Source of the DNA: Planctomycetota bacterium
GTDB lineage: Bacteria; Planctomycetota; SZUA-567; H5-PLA8
Length of the DNA: 64,000 bases
Assembly (NCBI GenBank): GCA_015075375.1
Contig: JABTUM010000005.1
Span: 1-64,000, forward strand
Direction: 5' to 3'
Position numbers and translations under genes: made by a program. This document shows, piece after piece, positions 21,371 to 29,750 of this stretch. The notes below the pieces were generated by a model that was given only the letters and a program-made list of their open reading frames with translations, did no database searches and had not been told where the DNA came from. Every line of letters begins with the position of its first letter. Position 1 is the first letter of the stretch.

Positions 21371-22264
21371 TTACCGGCCCGCCGCCTGCTTCGCACGAGC
21401 CTCTTCGATAAACGCCGCCCAGCGCCGCGGATCGCGCAACACGTCCGGCCCCGCGCCCGCGCCGCGCAATAACTCGACGATGTACTCGGTGATCTCGATC
21501 CCCAGCACCCGGCTGTCCAGCACCACCCCGGTCATGAAGCTCTTGATCACCGGATCGAAGACCGCGCCGCTCACGTCGTAATCGGCGATGTAGCTGCGCT
21601 GCGTGGCCACGAGAATGTGGTTCCGCGCACCGGCGCCCCAGCGCCGCTCGATGCGCGTGATCAGCACCTCGGCCACGCCCAAGCCCCCGGCCGCCTGCAG
21701 CGCCTGAAATGCGCGGCGCTGCTCCATCGCATTCGGGCGATCCAACGCGCCGGCCATCTCCTCCAGCGCCGGCTTCCCGTCCAGACGCGCCTGCTCGGCC
21801 CAGGCTTCCCGCGCCCCCTCGCGCACCTCGTCGACCGGTTCACGCACCGCCGCACGCGCCAGCGCATGCCGAGCCGCCGTGCGCGCCGCCTCATCGTCCA
21901 GCCCGGTCAGATCCGCTGCCTGCAACTCGGCCAACGCACGCCGCCGCAAGCCTTCCGCGCCGCCTTCCAACGAACGCGCCAAGGCATGCACCCGCACCGC
22001 CTCCGGCAACGCGCGCCAGTTCCGCTCCGCCGCTTCACCGCCCGCCACCGCTCGGCGAAACAGATCCAACGCGTCCAGCTTCTCGCGCTCCGCGCACACC
22101 TTGGCAGCCTCGGGAGCCTGGGAGATTCGCAGGTCCGTTTCAGGGGCAACGGTCGGCTCCGGCGGAGCGTGTTCTATCGTCGCGGCGCTCGGCGCGATCG
22201 AAAGCTCTTCCCCGGCGTGCACGCCGCAGGCCGCCAGCACCGCGAGGATCGCCAGGTGCCTCAC
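21371..22264 (-). CDS. HEAT-like exported protein, paralogue of upstream neighbour
   Basis: 297 residues from GTG at 22264. This start overlaps the upstream stop (GTGA) and gives a clean signal peptide (RHLAILAVLAACGVHAG). Longer in-frame starts would lie wholly inside the neighbour. The body is alpha-helical with HEAT-like pairs (RRALAELQAADLTGLD, AFQALQAAGGLG). The C-terminal block RSYIADYDVSG, then DPVIKSFMTGVVLD, matches the neighbour's RAYVADYEISG, then DPVVRTFLSGVVLD, so the two arose by duplication. Family function is unknown; export and co-translation suggest a heteromeric periplasmic complex. Confidence 0.72.
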   Translation of the reverse strand: MRHLAILAVLAACGVHAGEELSIAPSAATIEHAPPEPTVAPETDLRISQAPEAAKVCAEREKLDALDLFRRAVAGGEAAERNWRALPEAVRVHALARSLEGGAEGLRRRALAELQAADLTGLDDEAARTAARHALARAAVREPVDEVREGAREAWAEQARLDGKPALEEMAGALDRPNAMEQRRAFQALQAAGGLGVAEVLITRIERRWGAGARNHILVATQRSYIADYDVSGAVFDPVIKSFMTGVVLDSRVLGIEITEYIVELLRGAGAGPDVLRDPRRWAAFIEEARAKQAAGR

Positions 22265-23079
22265 TTGGGGACCTCCGGCGCCTTCGCCGCCTGCTGGTCC
22301 TGCCACCAGCGCCGCCACGCGCCCACATCCGCGCCGCGATCCTCGCCGGTCATCTCGCGCATCAATTTGACGATGTAAATATCCGCCCAGGCCATTAACG
22401 GCTTCACGTCCAGCACCACGCCCGAAAGAAACGTCCGCACCACCGGATCGTAGCTGTCCCCGCTGATCTCGTAATCGGCCACGTAGGCGCGCTGCTGAGC
22501 GACGAACATATGCGCGCGCGGGCCGGCGCCCCACGTCTCGCGCCAATGCTCGATCACCGCCTCGAAGACCCGCGGTCCCTTCAAGGCTTCCAGCATCTTC
22601 ACCGCCCGCGCCCGTCCTTCCGGATCCTTCGCGCGCAGGTGCTTCACCACTGCCTTCTCGACTCCCGCCGGCCGCTGCGCCAGCACCTCCGCGCCCGCCG
22701 CTTCGCGCACCTTCGCGTCGGTATCGCGCAGCGCCGCGTTCACCAGCGCGCCTAATGCTTCTTGCACCGGATCGCCGTCGCCCGTCAGCTCGCTCAGCGC
22801 CTTCACCGCCTGCAGCCGCAGATCTTCCTTCGCGTACGACATCACCTGCCCCAGCGCCCGAGCGCGCGTCTTTTCGTCCAGCGCGCCCCACTCCTTCTGC
22901 GCTTCGGCCTCCTCGCGCGTCACACGCCGAAACAGGTCCGTATGCCGCAGCAACGCCTGCTCGGCGTTCAATGCGATCTTCAAGTCGTCGGGAGGTCCTT
23001 CGGCATTCGCGGGCGTTTCCGCGGCAAAGGCGGAGCCAAGCGCCAGCAGCAGGCCAAGCGATCCGGATAAGCTTCTCAT
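22261..23079 (-). CDS. HEAT-like exported protein
   Basis: 272 residues with signal peptide (SLSGSLGLLLALGSAFA). HEAT-type helices are visible (RLQAVKALSELTGDGDPVQE, DAKVREAAGAEVLA, EGRARAVKMLEAL). The C-terminal motif YVADYEISGDSYDPVVRTFL-SGVVLD is shared with the next gene. It ends with WRRWWQDQQA. First gene of a two-gene unit; the next start overlaps its stop by 4 bp. No enzyme motif is visible; a protein-protein scaffold outside the cytoplasm is inferred. Confidence 0.75.
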   Translation of the reverse strand: MRSLSGSLGLLLALGSAFAAETPANAEGPPDDLKIALNAEQALLRHTDLFRRVTREEAEAQKEWGALDEKTRARALGQVMSYAKEDLRLQAVKALSELTGDGDPVQEALGALVNAALRDTDAKVREAAGAEVLAQRPAGVEKAVVKHLRAKDPEGRARAVKMLEALKGPRVFEAVIEHWRETWGAGPRAHMFVAQQRAYVADYEISGDSYDPVVRTFLSGVVLDVKPLMAWADIYIVKLMREMTGEDRGADVGAWRRWWQDQQAAKAPEVPK

Positions 23080-23253
23080 CGCCCGGCCCCCTCGCCTACC
23101 TTATATACTATTGAAAGACGGCCCCCGAGCGACCATTATTAGAGCAAGCCAGCGGTCGGCGCCCGGTCAGCACCAGGTTGCGAACGCCCCGCTCGCCAAA
23201 TGTTTTGATCGCAGACCTCGAGGCCGCACAGGAAGGCGAAGGCGCCGCGCATC

Positions 23254-23586
23254 ATGGCACACGAAACCGCTAATAACCCCGACAGCGTGCCGCCCATCGG
23301 ACTTCCGCCCGCCGGCGAAGATTTCGTGCATCCCTGGATCGTCAGCGCCATCGTCACCACGCTGATGTTCGCGCTCGGCTTTGGCGTGCTCTGGCTCACC
23401 GGCCTCTGGGCCAAGATTCACCAGTGGGCCGACGCGCCGTTCATGTTCTACTTCGCCGTCCTGATGCCCGTGATCGTCGGCTTCAGCATCTACGCGCTCT
23501 GCCTGCTCGTCTACCGCGCCCTCGGCAAAACCCCGCCGCACCGGCGAATCAGCGAACCCGTCCGGCCCGAAGACGAAATGGTGTAG
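23254..23586 (+). CDS. Small two-helix membrane protein
   Basis: 110 residues. Two membrane helices are predicted (WIVSAIVTTLMFALGFGVLW near 28-50 and FYFAVLMPVIVGFSIYALCL near 65-90), with a charged C-terminal tail (KTPPHRRISEPVRPEDEM). Purine-rich sequence (AGGAAGGCGAAGG) precedes the ATG. It stands alone between a divergent and a convergent gene. No family is recognised. Confidence 0.6.
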   Translation: MAHETANNPDSVPPIGLPPAGEDFVHPWIVSAIVTTLMFALGFGVLWLTGLWAKIHQWADAPFMFYFAVLMPVIVGFSIYALCLLVYRALGKTPPHRRISEPVRPEDEMV

Positions 23587-23599
23587 TAGCTCTCTACGC

Positions 23600-24739
23600 T
23601 TAAGCGCCCTTGACCCCAAACGCCTCCCGCAGCGCCTCCAAATATCCGAACCCATACTCCGTATCCGGTTCCAGATAGCTTCCTTCGGTCCACTCGTTCC
23701 ACGCGTTGATCGTCACGATCCGCCGCTCCGCCGGACCGTTCATCACGAACGCCCGCGCCGCGCGGCACGCCTCGCCGAACGCCGCCGGCGTGTTGCCCTT
23801 CAGCATCGCCATCCACGGATAACCCAGGTTCTCGAACGCATCGCTCTGCACCGTCCGCGGGCTCGCATCCCAGCCCATCGTCACGTTGGGGTAATACGGC
23901 AGCGGATACTGCTCGCGAAAGCGCGTCCAGTCCTGTGCCGAAGCCGCGGCGATCTCCGCATACGGCGTCTGCGGAAACTGCTTCAACGGCTGGTGATGTA
24001 TCCAGACGTACGACGTCACGCTGTCGATGCCCAGCCGCCCCAGCAATTCCACGGGGTTCTGAATCGAACGCTCGTTCGGCAGAATCTTCACGCCCCAGAC
24101 GACTGCGTTGAGATGCAATTCGCCCAAGCCGGCTTTCGTCGTCCGTTCGCGAAAACCGTCCAGCGCCCGGCGCGTTTCGTCCAAGCCGCCCAGTCCGTCC
24201 ATCAACGTCATCAACTCATAGATCGAAAAATACGGCCGCCCGCCGATGCGCCAATAGTTCTCGCACGAAAAGTACGAGCGAATTACGTGCTCCGTCGCCG
24301 CTTCGAATCCCTTCAGCGAGATGCGGCCCGGCAGCAACTGCTTGAACGGGCGCGAACGCGTCGCCGGATGAATATCGACCCAATCGTGGTTCGCCCACAT
24401 CAACGCGAATTTCAACCGTGCGCCGTTGCTTGCCCGTAAAAAGCCGTTTTCCAGCCCGCGCTGCAGGTACGGGCCATCTTCGTACCAGTACCAGTCAAAG
24501 ATAAACGCATCAAGCCCATGGTCCGCCGCCGCGTCGATTTTCCGTCCCATCGCCGCCGGATCGGATTCGTCTTCGTAGCCCCACAGGGGAACGCGCGGCT
24601 GAGCGTGCCCCGCGAAGCGCGGTTCCGCGCGCTTGACCAAATCCCACTCCGTCCACCCCGGACCGTGCCACTTCACGTTCCGCGCATCGACGTGGTAATT
24701 CGGGAAGTAGTACGCCGCGACCTCGACCTCGCGCCCCAT
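23600..24739 (-). CDS. WbsX-type glycan protein (GH99-like TIM barrel)
   Basis: 379 residues from ATG at 24739, with GGGAG/AAAGG just upstream; the longer frame to 24796 lacks a ribosome site. The N-terminal AAYYFPNYHVD and the C-terminal INAWNEWTEGSYLEPD are hallmarks of the WbsX (PF14307) family, related to GH99 endo-mannosidases and found in polysaccharide loci. Glu residues in NEWTEG are probable catalytic or sugar-binding groups. No signal peptide is present, so a cytoplasmic or uncoupled role is possible. A Gfo/Idh gene lies upstream on the same strand. Whether it hydrolyses or transfers sugar cannot be decided from sequence. Confidence 0.85.
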   Translation of the reverse strand: MGREVEVAAYYFPNYHVDARNVKWHGPGWTEWDLVKRAEPRFAGHAQPRVPLWGYEDESDPAAMGRKIDAAADHGLDAFIFDWYWYEDGPYLQRGLENGFLRASNGARLKFALMWANHDWVDIHPATRSRPFKQLLPGRISLKGFEAATEHVIRSYFSCENYWRIGGRPYFSIYELMTLMDGLGGLDETRRALDGFRERTTKAGLGELHLNAVVWGVKILPNERSIQNPVELLGRLGIDSVTSYVWIHHQPLKQFPQTPYAEIAAASAQDWTRFREQYPLPYYPNVTMGWDASPRTVQSDAFENLGYPWMAMLKGNTPAAFGEACRAARAFVMNGPAERRIVTINAWNEWTEGSYLEPDTEYGFGYLEALREAFGVKGA

Positions 24740-24833
24740 ATTGCCTTTCGCTCCCTTGTTTGGACTTGCCCGTCCGCCTGCAACTACGCCGTCCAACCCA
24801 GGTCATGCCTTGAACCGTTCACCGTGCGCTCGT

Positions 24834-25865
24834 TCACGCTTTGCGGCCTAAAACCACTTTTCGCCCCGTCTCCGCCGCTTCATACACGGCGTCGATCGCT
24901 TCCAGCGTCCGCACCCCGTCCTCGCCCGTCGCCGCCAGCGGCACGTGCGCCGGGTCCAGCAGTGCCCGCGAAATATCCTCGATCTGGAGCAGGTAAATAT
25001 CCCGCTTCTCCAGCGGCACGGCTTCGATTTGGGGCGGCTGCGGATCGCTCGAAATCTTCCACAACTGCACGTGAGGGTTTTCGATCAGAGAAAGCGTGTA
25101 ATCCGCGCGCAGCGTCCCTTGCGGAAAGGAAACTTCCACCGTATTCCGGAATGCCGCGGCGAACGAAACTTCCAGCGTCGCCCACGCGCCGCCCGAGAGT
25201 TTCAAAAGCGCACGCGCCCGGTTCTCGCTGGAACCCGTGCGCAAATCGCGAGCAGGTTCTACGAATGCCGCCGCCTCCGCCACTTCCTGCCCGCTCACGA
25301 AGCGGAAGAAATCGATCACGTGCGGCGCCAAGTCCATCAAGGGCCCGCCTCCGGAAATCCGGCTATCGCGCCGCCACGCGTCGGGCGCGCAGCGAAAACT
25401 GTACAGCCCGCGCAAGCCCAGCAGCGGGCCCAGTGCGCCGTCGTGCACCGCCGCGCGCGCACGCTCCACCGCGTTCGCGTAACGAAAGCAATGCCCCACA
25501 AACAGTTTCACGCCCGCCCCAGCGCACGCCTCGGCCATCTCCCGGCATTCCGCGGCGTTGATGCCCATCGGTTTCTCGACCAGCACATGCTTACCCGCCG
25601 CCGCGCAGGCCAGTACATCCGCGCGATGATGCGCATTCGGCGTGCCGATGAAAACGGCCTGCACGTCCCGGTCGGCCAGCAGCGCCTCCCGCGTCGCATA
25701 GGCGCGGGGCACGCCGTGCTCATTCGCGCTTGCTTCGGCCGCCGCAGGATCCCGGCGCTGCAACGCCGCCGCGCGCGCATGCTTCGTCTGCCTGAAGACC
25801 GGCAACACGCGCCGCTGCATGAAGCGCCCGCAGCCCAGGATGCCCCAGCCGATCGTCCCGCTCAT
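24834..25865 (-). CDS. Gfo/Idh/MocA-family oxidoreductase
   Basis: 343 residues from ATG at 25865, preceded by GGGAG; the longer open frame would run antisense into the moxR gene. The Rossmann motif is GWGILGCGRF. The dinucleotide/catalytic region has FIGTPNAHH and VLVEKPMGIN (EKP present), and the C-terminal domain has GGGPLMDLAPHVIDFFRF (catalytic Asp and His). This is a complete NAD(P)-dependent sugar dehydrogenase of the glucose-fructose oxidoreductase type. The substrate is unknown. It is followed by the WbsX gene on the same strand with about 95 bp between them. Confidence 0.9.
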   Translation of the reverse strand: MSGTIGWGILGCGRFMQRRVLPVFRQTKHARAAALQRRDPAAAEASANEHGVPRAYATREALLADRDVQAVFIGTPNAHHRADVLACAAAGKHVLVEKPMGINAAECREMAEACAGAGVKLFVGHCFRYANAVERARAAVHDGALGPLLGLRGLYSFRCAPDAWRRDSRISGGGPLMDLAPHVIDFFRFVSGQEVAEAAAFVEPARDLRTGSSENRARALLKLSGGAWATLEVSFAAAFRNTVEVSFPQGTLRADYTLSLIENPHVQLWKISSDPQPPQIEAVPLEKRDIYLLQIEDISRALLDPAHVPLAATGEDGVRTLEAIDAVYEAAETGRKVVLGRKA

Positions 25866-25994
25866 ATCTGGCTCCCGCGTTGGTTGTCCCACGCTACCGG
25901 CCCCACTGACCGCGCACAACTCCGTGGCTAAGTCCCGCCGTCCTGGCATCGTCACTTCTATAAGGATGCGGTATACCCTTCCGCGGAGGCTCGC

Positions 25995-27002
25995 ATGGCC
26001 CAGCCCGAACCGACGCGCGACGAACTGCTCTCCCTTCTGGCTTCGCTGCGCAGCGACGTCAACGCGCTGCTCGACGAGATCGCCCGCGAAATCATCGGCC
26101 AGGAAAGCGTCCTGAAGCTGATGCTCGCCGCCGCCTTCGCGCGCGGGCATTGCCTGCTCGTCGGCGTTCCGGGCCTGGCCAAGACCAGCATGGTCAAAGC
26201 CCTCGCCCGCTCCTTCGATCTGCCCTTCAAGCGCATTCAATTCACCCCCGACCTGATGCCCAGCGACATCACCGGCACCGACGTCCTCTTCGAAGAGAAC
26301 GGCGCGCGCGGATTCCGCTTCATGCCCGGACCGCTCTTCGCCAGCGTGATCCTCGCCGACGAAATCAACCGCACGCCGCCCAAGACGCAGGCCGCGCTGC
26401 TGGAAGCCATGCAGGAACGCCAAGTCACCGTCGCGAACCAGACCCACGCGCTACCCGATCCGTTTCTCGTTATTGCCACTCAAAACCCCATCGAGCAGGA
26501 AGGCACCTACGAACTGCCCGAAGCGCAGCTCGATCGCTTCATGCTTCAGATCGAGATCAATTATCCGAGCCTGCAGGAAGAAGAACAGATCCTCACGCGC
26601 ACCAGTTCCGGCCTGCTCAACGCCCGGCCGGTGCTCGGCAGTGACCGCATCCGCGAGATCCAGCGCGCGATTCATCACGTTCACTGCAGCAACTACATGG
26701 TCAGCTACATCGCGCGGCTGATCCGCGCCACGCGCCCGGGCGACGACTTCGCGCCCGAGTTCGTCAACGAACGCGTCGAATGGGGCGCCGGCCCGCGCGC
26801 CGGGCAGTTCCTGGTCCTCGGCGGCAAAGCCCTCGCTGCGATGGACGGACGGCCCACCGTCAGCCCCGCCGATATCCAGGCGCTTGCCGTGCCCGTCCTG
26901 CGCCACCGCGTCGCGCCCAATTTCCAGGCTCAAGCCGACGGCGCCACCAGCGTCGATCTGATCCGCCGCGTGCTCGAAGCGACACCGATTCCTAAAGGGT
27001 AG
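25995..27002 (+). CDS. MoxR-type AAA+ ATPase
   Basis: 335 residues, typical length. Walker A is GVPGLAKTS, Walker B is VILADEINR, sensor 1 is VIATQNP and the arginine-finger/sensor 2 region follows PEAQLDRFML. MoxR ATPases act as chaperones that mature complexes with VWA proteins. GGAGG precedes the ATG. It heads the MoxR-VWA-DUF58 module, a standard trio in many bacteria, although here the DUF58 protein comes third. Confidence 0.95.
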   Translation: MAQPEPTRDELLSLLASLRSDVNALLDEIAREIIGQESVLKLMLAAAFARGHCLLVGVPGLAKTSMVKALARSFDLPFKRIQFTPDLMPSDITGTDVLFEENGARGFRFMPGPLFASVILADEINRTPPKTQAALLEAMQERQVTVANQTHALPDPFLVIATQNPIEQEGTYELPEAQLDRFMLQIEINYPSLQEEEQILTRTSSGLLNARPVLGSDRIREIQRAIHHVHCSNYMVSYIARLIRATRPGDDFAPEFVNERVEWGAGPRAGQFLVLGGKALAAMDGRPTVSPADIQALAVPVLRHRVAPNFQAQADGATSVDLIRRVLEATPIPKG

Positions 27003-27018
27003 TTCAAGTCAAGATGAA

Positions 27019-27136
27019 CGGTAAACGGTGAACTGTGAACGGTAAGGGCTGCGGCTCAACGGCAGACGGGCCCGCGCGAGCGCGGTCGGACGTACCGCGT
27101 CTTGGCCGTTTGCCGTTCGCCGTTCACCGCTTGCCG
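27019..27136 (+). repeat. Long imperfect inverted repeat between moxR and the VWA gene
   Basis: Left arm 27019-27047 (starting CGGTAAACGGTGAAC) pairs with right arm 27107-27136 (ending GTTCACCGCTTGCCG) over about 30 bp, with several T/G wobble positions and a loop of about 60 nt. In the plus-strand transcript most differences are G-U pairs. The right arm covers the likely start region of the next gene. A related CCGTTCACCG string occurs in the gap near 24.82 kb. Confidence 0.6.
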
Positions 27137-28552
27137 ATCCTCTTATGCTTTCTTTCTTCCAGCCTCTGGGCCTCCTGCCCCTGCAACCAAGGCGACGTCG
27201 AACTCGCCTTCCTCCTCGATTGCAGCGGCAGCATGACCCACACGCTCGGCACGCTGCAGGAGCAGATCAAGCGCATCGGCGAAGCGCTGCACGGGCAACT
27301 CCGCAGCCTCCGCGTCGCCGTCGTCGCGTACCGCACCAAGGAGTACAAAGGCGGCCAGGAGAAGTTCGCGGTCCTCGACTTCACCGGCGACCGCGACGAG
27401 CTGGCCGCTTTCCTCCAGCGCCAGCGTGCCGAAGGCGGCGGCGAAGAGATGATCGAAGAAGCGCTCCACGCGGCATTGACGCGCCTGCGCTGGACGGCCG
27501 GCGCGCGCAAGGTCGCCGTCCTCATGGGCGACGAACAACCCAAGCCCGAAGAACAGCCTCGCAGCCGCGAATGGGCCAAGGCCCTCGCGCAGCGCGGCAT
27601 CGTGCTGCATACCGTCACCGCCAGCCAGACCGCATGGATCTATTACATCCCCAATCAGGGCGGAGAATGGAAGCAGCAGCTCCAGGGACTCCCCGAGGCC
27701 CAGAAGCGCGTATTTAAGCTCCCGTTTTACGTCGAATTATCGGACTTGGGCGGCGGTATTTCGGTCAGCAGTTGGGAAAGCAAAGAGCTGATCCTGTGGC
27801 TGCTCGCCTTCGGCCTGGGCCTGAACGAACAGCAAGCCAAAGCGCAGGTCGATGTGAATCGGTTTTTCGAATGGTCCAAGCAACGCGACCAGGAAGACGC
27901 CGCCGCGCCGGCCCGCAAGCCGCCCGAAAGCGGCGCCCCCGTCTTCGCCTGGCTGCGCGAAAGCTCCGACTGGAAGTCGCCGCATCATTTCGAGGGCCTG
28001 CTCGAACACCTCGGGCGGCACCTCCAACTCTCCGGTCCGCCGCGCGCTCAAGAACTCGCGCTCACCGACCCCGGCCTCGAACGCTTCCCCGTGCTTTACC
28101 TTTCCGGCCGCAAAGCGCTCAAGTGGACGCACACGCAGCGCCAGCGCCTGAAAGCACATCTCGAGAACGGCGGCTTTCTGATCGCCGACGCCTGCTGCGC
28201 CGATCCCGAATTCGACCAGAGCCTCCGCGCGCTCTGCGCCGAACTCTTTCCCGCCGCTCCGCTCACGCGCCTCCCGCCCGCGCACCCCATCTTCGCGATC
28301 GGCCATCGCATCGATAAGGTCCGCCGCAGCGCCAAACCGTGCACCGGAACCCTGGCCGCGGTCGAGCCCGAATTGTACGGCCTCGAACTGCCCGATCCGC
28401 ACGGACCGCGCCCGCGACTGGCGCTGATCTATTCGCCCCACGACCTCGGCGGAGCGTGGCGCGCCGGTCCCTTGGGCCTGCCCGTGATGCACGCGCCCGA
28501 AGACGGGCTCGCGCTGAGCGCCAACCTCTTTCTATGGGCGTTGACCCAATGA
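27035..28552 (+). CDS. VWA-domain protein with DUF4159-type C-terminus; start uncertain
   Basis: The frame is open from GTG at 27035, but the first 25-32 codons lie in an inverted repeat. In-frame TTG codons at 27110 or 27131 would give a neat signal peptide (LPILLCFLSSSLWA then SCPC). The VWA domain follows with a MIDAS motif (LDCSGSMT) and VAVLMGDEQ. The C-terminal 230 residues (LYLSGRKALKWT, LENGGFLIADACC, PAHPIFAI, GLALSANLFLWAL) match DUF4159-type domains. Exported metal-dependent protein-binding role beside MoxR is inferred. The gene is followed at 75 bp by the DUF58 gene. Confidence 0.82.
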   Translation: MNGKGCGSTADGPARARSDVPRLGRLPFAVHRLPILLCFLSSSLWASCPCNQGDVELAFLLDCSGSMTHTLGTLQEQIKRIGEALHGQLRSLRVAVVAYRTKEYKGGQEKFAVLDFTGDRDELAAFLQRQRAEGGGEEMIEEALHAALTRLRWTAGARKVAVLMGDEQPKPEEQPRSREWAKALAQRGIVLHTVTASQTAWIYYIPNQGGEWKQQLQGLPEAQKRVFKLPFYVELSDLGGGISVSSWESKELILWLLAFGLGLNEQQAKAQVDVNRFFEWSKQRDQEDAAAPARKPPESGAPVFAWLRESSDWKSPHHFEGLLEHLGRHLQLSGPPRAQELALTDPGLERFPVLYLSGRKALKWTHTQRQRLKAHLENGGFLIADACCADPEFDQSLRALCAELFPAAPLTRLPPAHPIFAIGHRIDKVRRSAKPCTGTLAAVEPELYGLELPDPHGPRPRLALIYSPHDLGGAWRAGPLGLPVMHAPEDGLALSANLFLWALTQ

Positions 28553-28627
28553 TCACCAGCGCGAGCGACCGCGCCGTCACGCCGCACGCAGCGGCACACC
28601 TTAAGCGGAGCCGCGCGGCCTGATCCC

Positions 28628-29623
28628 ATGCATCGACTCGATATCCCCTCATCGCTGAAGGGCGTGCGCAAGCGCCTCCAGGTGGCGTTTGCGGAGCCCG
28701 AAGAGGCCGACCGGCCGCCGCGCGAAGTGCTGCGGCCGGAATTTCTCGCCGGCCTCAAACGGCTCGACCTGCGCGCGCGCGCCGTGGTTCAGGGCTTCCT
28801 GCAAGGCTTGCATAAAAGTCCGCGCCGCGGGTTCAGCGTGGAATTCAGCGACTATCGCAACTTCGTCCGCGGCGACGATCCGCGCTGGATCGACTGGCGC
28901 GTCTTCGCGCGCACCGACCGTCTGTTCGTGAAGCGCTTCGAAGCCGAAAGCGCCCTGCGCGCGACGCTGGTCCTCGACGCCTCCGCCAGCATGGGCTACC
29001 GCAGCTTGCAACGCGGCAGCTTCGCCGCGCCGGTCTTCACCAAGCTCGGGTACGCCGTCACGCTCGCCGCGGCTTTCGCCTATCTGCTCCAGCATCAGCG
29101 CGACCGCGTCGGGCTCCTGAACGTGGGCGGCGCGGCCGGCGACGGACGCTACCTGCCGCCGCGCAGCAGCCGCCAGCACATTCGCCGCGTACTGGAAGAA
29201 CTGAGCGCGCTGGAAGCCGGCGGACAAGCCGATATCGCCTCGGGGCTGGAGACGTTCGCGCGCCAAGAACGCCGCCGCGGACTGGTGATTATCTTCACCG
29301 ATGCGCTTACCGGACGCGCGCGGCTGCTCGACGCCCTCAAGCGCCTCCGCCACCGCGGCCACGAAATCGTCCTCTTTATGCTCTGGGACCCCGCCGAACT
29401 CGACCCGCCCGTCGCCGAAGGCGTCGGCTTCCGCGACCCCGAAACCGGCGTGCGTCTCGCGCCGCTCCCGCAGGCCGAGTACATCGCCCGCGCCCGCGCG
29501 CACCTCGGCGAAGTCCGGCGCGGCTGCCTGGCCACGCCTGCCGACTTCCAATTCCTGCTCAACACCAGCCCCTTCGACCGCGCGCTCTACAAATTCCTGC
29601 GCCTGCGGCGGCGTAAACACTGA
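28628..29623 (+). CDS. DUF58 protein (VWA-like), MoxR partner
   Basis: 331 residues. The DUF58 signature GDDPRWIDWRVFARTD with LFVKRFEAE is at residues 77-100, followed by a VWA-like core with LVLDASASMGY, RDRVGLLNVGG and GLVIIFTDAL. No membrane helix is seen, unlike many DUF58 proteins, so it is probably cytoplasmic. DUF58 proteins are the usual partners of MoxR ATPases; here they share an operon with the exported VWA/DUF4159 protein. Confidence 0.92.
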   Translation: MHRLDIPSSLKGVRKRLQVAFAEPEEADRPPREVLRPEFLAGLKRLDLRARAVVQGFLQGLHKSPRRGFSVEFSDYRNFVRGDDPRWIDWRVFARTDRLFVKRFEAESALRATLVLDASASMGYRSLQRGSFAAPVFTKLGYAVTLAAAFAYLLQHQRDRVGLLNVGGAAGDGRYLPPRSSRQHIRRVLEELSALEAGGQADIASGLETFARQERRRGLVIIFTDALTGRARLLDALKRLRHRGHEIVLFMLWDPAELDPPVAEGVGFRDPETGVRLAPLPQAEYIARARAHLGEVRRGCLATPADFQFLLNTSPFDRALYKFLRLRRRKH

Positions 29624-29750
29624 AGCGCCGCGCGACCATTAATCCGTCTGAAAGCAAGAGAAATAGGGATTCGATCGGCGCGCGATCCGGCGTACATGAG
29701 GTAAGATTTACACGGTCCCTTCAGCCCTTAAATTCACAAGGAGCTTCCGC

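Noticed and set aside
21371..22891. 506-residue version of the second HEAT-like protein
   Set aside because: Its first 209 residues lie wholly inside the upstream gene in another frame. The GTG at 22264 overlaps the upstream stop and yields a signal peptide.
24834..26447. 537-residue version of the Gfo/Idh protein
   Set aside because: The N-terminal extension runs antisense through moxR. ATG at 25865 has GGGAG and starts the Rossmann fold.
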